Shown here piece by piece: positions 6,869-10,224 of a stretch of 10,224 bases of DNA. A model generated the notes under the pieces. The model worked only from the letters and a program-made list of their open reading frames with translations. It searched no databases and was not told the origin of the DNA. Made by a program: the position numbers and the translations under genes. Origin of the DNA: an uncultured Prevotella sp. (GTDB lineage Bacteria > Bacteroidota > Bacteroidia > Bacteroidales > Bacteroidaceae); assembly GCA_900768785.1 (NCBI GenBank), contig CAAGEG010000007.1, positions 1 through 10,224 on the forward strand, read 5' to 3'. Position 1 is the stretch's first letter, and the number at the start of each line of letters is the position of its first letter.

Positions 6869-9800
6869 ATGGCAGATGATGTAACTACCAAGATATTAGA
6901 GATTCAGGTTAATTATGAAGATGCATTGACCAAGATTGCTCAATACAAAATTGAGATTGACAAGATTAAGGCTAAGCAAAAAGAACTCAAGGAACAGTTA
7001 AAAGAGAATAAGATTACTGAACTTGAGTATCAACGCTCTATGGAGTCTTCTCGTCAATTGATTGGTCAATACAGCAATGCTGTAAGTGTTCTTACTCGCA
7101 ATATCTCCAACCAACTTAAGATAGAGAAAGAGGAACAAGGTTCTATCATTCAATTGCGTGCAAAATTGTCAAATCTTACTGCTGAATATGATAGGCTAAG
7201 TAAGGCTGAACGAGAAAGTGCAAAAGGTACTGAATTAAAGGATAAGATTAATTCTGTTACTACTGAACTTAAAGGTTTGGAATATGCGACTCAGAGATAT
7301 TATAGAAATGTTGGCAATTATCCCCAGACAATGGCTTCTCTTGGCAATCAACTTGATATATATGTCGCTCAACTTGTAAAGATGAAAGAAGCGCATCAAG
7401 AAGGCTCTGAGGAGTTTAAGAACCTTGAAAGTAAGGCTGAAGCTCTTAGAGAAACACTGGCAAGTGCATCAACTGAAAATGGTAAGAATCTTGACGATCT
7501 CGCAGATAGGATTTCCTCACTTGGAATGGGCTTTAATGCTTGGATGGAAATACTTGAAAAAGCCGGACTTAAAAATGAGGAATGTGAGAGAACATTATCG
7601 CAAATGATGATAGTTATAACTTCTGCTGCGACTGCTGTAAAGATATATAATGCTTTCCAGAAAGAGAGTGCATTATATACCACTGCTTTGCAAGTAAAGA
7701 CTATGCTTCTCAACACTTCGTTGGGTCAATATCTTGTTGCAAGAACAGCAGCTACCTCTGCAACAGCTGCTGGAACTGTAGCAACTGGTGCAGCAACTGG
7801 AGCTACTAAAATATTCAATGCAGTTCTTTACGCAAATCCTCTTGTATGGCTTGTTGGTATCATAGCAGCAGCCATTGCAGCTATTTATGCTCTTGTTAAA
7901 GCATTCCAGTTCTTCACATCTTCATCAGAGGAACAGAAGAAAGCCCTTGAAGCTGAAGGTAAACAGATTGAAGCATTGAAATCTCAACTTGATGAAGTAC
8001 GAGCAATGATGGAGGCTTACGGAAAGACTTCTGAGGAAATTGCTAATCAAAGCATCATAGATGCTCAAAGAATCCATAATGAATGGTATAAACACTTTGC
8101 TAAGATAAAGCAATGTTATGATGAAGATGATGAGGAATACAAAGAAGCATTGAAATCTAAGAATGAGGCTTGGCAAGACTTTCAGAAATCTATGACTGAT
8201 GGTCTTACGTTGCTCCGAAAGGTTCAAACTCAAGAGAGAGAAGAAGAACGCAAAGCATCTCTTGGTGAGTTTGAGTATAAGCGTACTCTCATCAAAGAAC
8301 AGACACAGCAACAGATTAATCTTGCTAAAACACTTCTCAAGTTTAACAAAATCACTCAGCAGGAGTACAATGCTCTTGTGAAAGACCTTAATAATCTTCA
8401 GAAACGGAATCTCGAAGAAGTTAATAAAGAAGAAAAGAAATCTAATGCTGAAAAGTATAAGTCTGCACAAGAGGCAGCTAATAAACGTAAGGAGCAGGAG
8501 AAGAAACTCCAAGATGAATTGACTGAAGAAGTTCGTAAAGGTCAAGATGCAATGATTGCATTGATTAGAGATGGTTATGAACGCCAATTTCAAGCTGAGA
8601 ATGTTTCTTACGAAAGAAGTCTGCAATCACTTCAAGAAAAACTTGCTAAGTACAAAACAGACTCCGAATATGATGTATCTATGCGTGCTGCCATCAATAA
8701 ACAAATTGAAAGTTTAACAGAGCAGCACGAGCGCACTATCACATCTCTCACTCAGGAGGAAATGACTCGTCGCATTCAAGTTCAACAAGAATTGCTCCAA
8801 AGCAAACTCTCTCTCGTTCAAAAAGGTTCAGAAGAAGAAATGAGAATGCGTATGGATGAACTATCTATTCAAGAGCAACTTGAATTAGGTGCAATCAATA
8901 AGCGAATTGAACAAGGAGAATTGACAGAGGAGCAAGGTGCTGCCCTTCGGTTAGATATTGAAGAAACATATCGTAAAAGACTAATTGAGTTAGCTGAAGA
9001 ATATGACCAAAAAGACCTTGAACGTCAAAAAGCAGCACTTCAAGCAGAGATTGATGCTATGCAATTAGCAGAAGATGAACGTCAAATGCGTCTGAGAAAT
9101 GGTCGTGAAATGTCAGATGAGGAATATTCTCAATGGCGACAAAGAGGTCTTGAAAGTCTTGAAGAACACGAAAGAGCACTCTTGTTAAAACAAGAGGAAG
9201 CAGCAGCTCAAGAATTAGAGGCTTTGCAAGCACGAGGTCAACTCTCAACTCAAACCACAGAGGAATATGAGGCAGAGATACTTGCTGCTAAGCAACGTTC
9301 CGCACAAGCTCAAGCCAACACAAATCAGGCAATCATCAATAATGAGCAAGCAAAGGCTCAAGCAATGAAAGCTGTTACATCATCTCTTACTGGACTTCTT
9401 GATGTGCTTGGTGAAAGCAACGCTGCATTTGCAAAGATGTCAAAAATCATTACCCTCGCACAGATTGCCATAGATACTGGTAAGGCTCTTTCTGCTGGTA
9501 TTGCATCTGCATCAGCTGTACCATTCCCGGGAAACCTTGTTGCTATTGCTACCACAGTAGCAACCGTCTTGGCGAATATTGCTACGGCTATCTCTACTGT
9601 CAAATCTGCTAAGTTTGCTCAAGGTGGTAAGGTTAATGGTCCTGGAACTGGAACGAGCGATAGCATACCTGCGATGCTATCTAATGGTGAGTTCGTTATG
9701 ACAGCCAAAGCTACTCAGATGTTTGAACCGCTTCTTATGGCAATGAACAATATTGGTAAAGGTGTTCCTATGCAAGTAGCCACATCGTATAAGGATGTTG

Positions 9801-9928
9801 AGACTGCCGAAACACTAACTAATTCCTTTGAGGTAGCAGCAAAGGAAATCAAGCCGGTTGTTTCAGTTGTGGAAATTACTGAAGCAGCAGATAGAGTATC
9901 AATGATTGAGAACCTTGACAACTTTTAG
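6869..9928 (+). CDS. Tail tape measure protein
   Basis: A 1019-residue protein that sets tail length and is ejected with the DNA. An N-terminal coiled coil (about 10-145, rich in K, E, Q and L) ends at YRNVGNYPQTM (144-154). Hydrophobic segments lie at about 320-350 (YANPLVWLVGIIAAAIAAIY) and 873-911 (alanine- and valine-rich), preceded by a Thr/Ala-rich stretch (292-313). A very long charged coiled coil fills about 350-860. The C-terminal signature GGKVNGPGTGTSDSIPAM (919-936), followed by LSNGEFVM, is the well-known tape-measure motif and removes most doubt. At about 1.5 angstroms per residue the tail would be roughly 150 nm, implying a siphovirus-like (or long myovirus-like) tail; no sheath gene is seen. 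No lysozyme or peptidase domain is recognisable. The start ATG sits in an A/T-rich leader without Shine-Dalgarno. Confidence 0.96.
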   Translation: MADDVTTKILEIQVNYEDALTKIAQYKIEIDKIKAKQKELKEQLKENKITELEYQRSMESSRQLIGQYSNAVSVLTRNISNQLKIEKEEQGSIIQLRAKLSNLTAEYDRLSKAERESAKGTELKDKINSVTTELKGLEYATQRYYRNVGNYPQTMASLGNQLDIYVAQLVKMKEAHQEGSEEFKNLESKAEALRETLASASTENGKNLDDLADRISSLGMGFNAWMEILEKAGLKNEECERTLSQMMIVITSAATAVKIYNAFQKESALYTTALQVKTMLLNTSLGQYLVARTAATSATAAGTVATGAATGATKIFNAVLYANPLVWLVGIIAAAIAAIYALVKAFQFFTSSSEEQKKALEAEGKQIEALKSQLDEVRAMMEAYGKTSEEIANQSIIDAQRIHNEWYKHFAKIKQCYDEDDEEYKEALKSKNEAWQDFQKSMTDGLTLLRKVQTQEREEERKASLGEFEYKRTLIKEQTQQQINLAKTLLKFNKITQQEYNALVKDLNNLQKRNLEEVNKEEKKSNAEKYKSAQEAANKRKEQEKKLQDELTEEVRKGQDAMIALIRDGYERQFQAENVSYERSLQSLQEKLAKYKTDSEYDVSMRAAINKQIESLTEQHERTITSLTQEEMTRRIQVQQELLQSKLSLVQKGSEEEMRMRMDELSIQEQLELGAINKRIEQGELTEEQGAALRLDIEETYRKRLIELAEEYDQKDLERQKAALQAEIDAMQLAEDERQMRLRNGREMSDEEYSQWRQRGLESLEEHERALLLKQEEAAAQELEALQARGQLSTQTTEEYEAEILAAKQRSAQAQANTNQAIINNEQAKAQAMKAVTSSLTGLLDVLGESNAAFAKMSKIITLAQIAIDTGKALSAGIASASAVPFPGNLVAIATTVATVLANIATAISTVKSAKFAQGGKVNGPGTGTSDSIPAMLSNGEFVMTAKATQMFEPLLMAMNNIGKGVPMQVATSYKDVETAETLTNSFEVAAKEIKPVVSVVEITEAADRVSMIENLDNF

Positions 9929-9931
9929 AGT

Positions 9932-10165
9932 ATGACAAACTACGAGATACTAAAAATGAACCATAGCCTTTTGCAACTTCTAAATAAGAATTGCATAAGT
10001 CTGAATGATGTTAATAACATTGCTGTATTTGAGGAGTTCAATGAAATGAAACAGCAAGGGTTGAAGGTGAGATATATCGCCATAACCCTTGCTGAGAAAT
10101 ATGGTATTACAGATCGTGCAGTCTTTAAGATAGTCAAAAGGTTGAGTAAGCCTTTATCACTTTAG
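9932..10165 (+). CDS. Small helix-turn-helix protein, Mor-like
   Basis: A 77-residue basic protein starting 3 bp after the tape measure stop. The second half, from FEEFNEMKQQGLKVRYIA (33-50) through LAEKYGITDRAVFKIVKRL (53-71), reads as a helix-turn-helix: helix LAEKYG, turn at GIT, recognition helix DRAVFKIVKRL. The shape 'mk..G.kv.yI...LAekYgis...v..ivkRl' resembles the C-terminal DNA-binding part of Mor/C-type activators of Mu-like phages, but at half the usual length and without the full dimerisation domain. It is the last gene of the tail block, next to a probable operon end, so it may regulate late or neighbouring genes. Alternatively it is a small virion or assembly protein with a helical fold; DNA binding is inferred only. 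Confidence 0.85.
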   Translation: MTNYEILKMNHSLLQLLNKNCISLNDVNNIAVFEEFNEMKQQGLKVRYIAITLAEKYGITDRAVFKIVKRLSKPLSL

Positions 10166-10182
10166 GCTTGTTCCGAAAGCCT
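10144..10182. terminator. Overlapping hairpins at the probable end of the late operon
   Basis: GAGTAAGCCT (10144-10153) can pair with AGGCTTGTTC (10164-10173) in a 10-bp stem, including two G-U pairs, with a 10-nt loop. AGGCTT (10164-10169) can alternatively pair with AAGCCT (10177-10182) around a 7-nt loop. The two structures exclude each other because they share the middle segment. The site lies between convergent genes, which suits a bidirectional terminator. No clear U-tract follows either stem, so classical intrinsic termination is unproven. Confidence 0.4.
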
Positions 10183-10186
10183 TTAT
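10148..10186. repeat. Short direct repeat AAGCCTTTAT
   Basis: AAGCCTTTAT occurs at 10148-10157 and again at 10177-10186, 29 bp apart start to start, with its inverted core AGGCTT between them at 10164-10169. Immediately after the second copy, ATAGT (10185-10189) and ACTAT (10196-10200) form a further small inverted repeat. The first copy lies inside the end of the HTH gene, the second beyond it. Confidence 0.6.
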
Positions 10187-10224
10187 AGTATCGTCACTAT
10201 CACGACCGTCAATGTTTTTGCCCA
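10157..10224 (-). CDS. 3' end of a convergent gene (partial, tentative)
   Basis: On the minus strand one frame is open from the window edge to a TGA at 10159-10157, followed by an in-frame TAA (10156-10154). It encodes a C-terminus ending IDGRDSDDTIKAFGTSLK, a charged, protein-like composition. The other two minus frames contain early stops. Its stop overlaps the end of the HTH gene by 9 bp, as convergent genes often do. Two plus-strand frames are also open over this short span, so openness alone is weak support; composition and the tandem stops favour the minus strand. The family cannot be told from about 21 residues. Confidence 0.4.
   Translation of the reverse strand, partial: GKNIDGRDSDDTIKAFGTSLK

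Noticed and set aside
7925..8626. Long 233-codon open frame on the minus strand inside the tape measure gene
   Set aside because: It is the antisense shadow of a Lys/Glu-rich coiled coil, giving an implausible Leu/Phe/Ser-rich product. The plus-strand gene is certain here and convergent coding within it is unlikely.
9659..9681. 8-bp perfect inverted repeat GATAGCAT / ATGCTATC with a 7-nt loop
   Set aside because: It lies inside the conserved tape-measure motif coding region, and a few such 8-bp repeats are expected by chance in 10 kb.
1..10224. CRISPR array, tRNA, diversity-generating retroelement or IS element
   Set aside because: Looked for regularly spaced repeats, cloverleaf-like sequence, reverse-transcriptase motifs and transposase motifs; none is visible in either strand.

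Overview
The window is a late (morphogenesis) segment of a tailed, siphovirus-like bacteriophage or prophage. The host is most likely a member of the Bacteroidales (Bacteroides, Prevotella or a relative). This host call is an inference. It rests on the A+T-rich sequence, the near absence of Shine-Dalgarno sequences (starts sit in A/T-rich contexts such as TTGNNTATG or TAGNNTATG), and tail proteins of the kind I associate with Bacteroidetes phages. No host housekeeping gene, integrase, tRNA or IS element is visible, so integrated and free phage cannot be told apart.

Layout: eight tightly packed plus-strand genes plus the tail of a ninth. Positions 1-63 are the last codons of an upstream gene. 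The large terminase subunit (66-1511) follows immediately. After a 75-bp gap, the largest in the window, come a 196-aa protein of unknown function (1587-2177), a 161-aa protein resembling a tail terminator or neck protein (2177-2662), a 162-aa HK97-gp10-like tail-completion protein (2692-3180), a 486-aa beta-rich tail-tip candidate (3184-4644), a 736-aa baseplate-hub/Tal-like protein (4647-6857) and a 1019-aa tape measure protein (6869-9928). The last plus-strand gene is a 77-aa helix-turn-helix protein (9932-10165). The extreme right end appears to hold the 3' end of a convergent minus-strand gene (10157-10224). Over this junction lies a cluster of AAGCCT/AGGCTT repeats able to form alternative hairpins, probably the end of the late operon.

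How the genes work together: TerL is the ATP-driven packaging motor and headful or cos nuclease. The 161-aa and 162-aa proteins would finish the head-tail interface. The tape measure sets tail length, and the 486-aa and 736-aa proteins probably build the tail tip and hub at the distal end. Gene spacings of -1 to 29 bp among the tail genes suggest one transcript with translational coupling.

What stands out: portal, protease, major capsid and major tail tube genes are all absent between terL and the tape measure. The tail-tip/hub candidates lie before the tape measure gene rather than after it. A small HTH protein with Mor-like features is the last gene of the late block. I see no CRISPR array, defence system, RNA gene or mobile element, and nothing that clearly amounts to an undescribed system. 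The interest lies in the gene order and the unassigned proteins.
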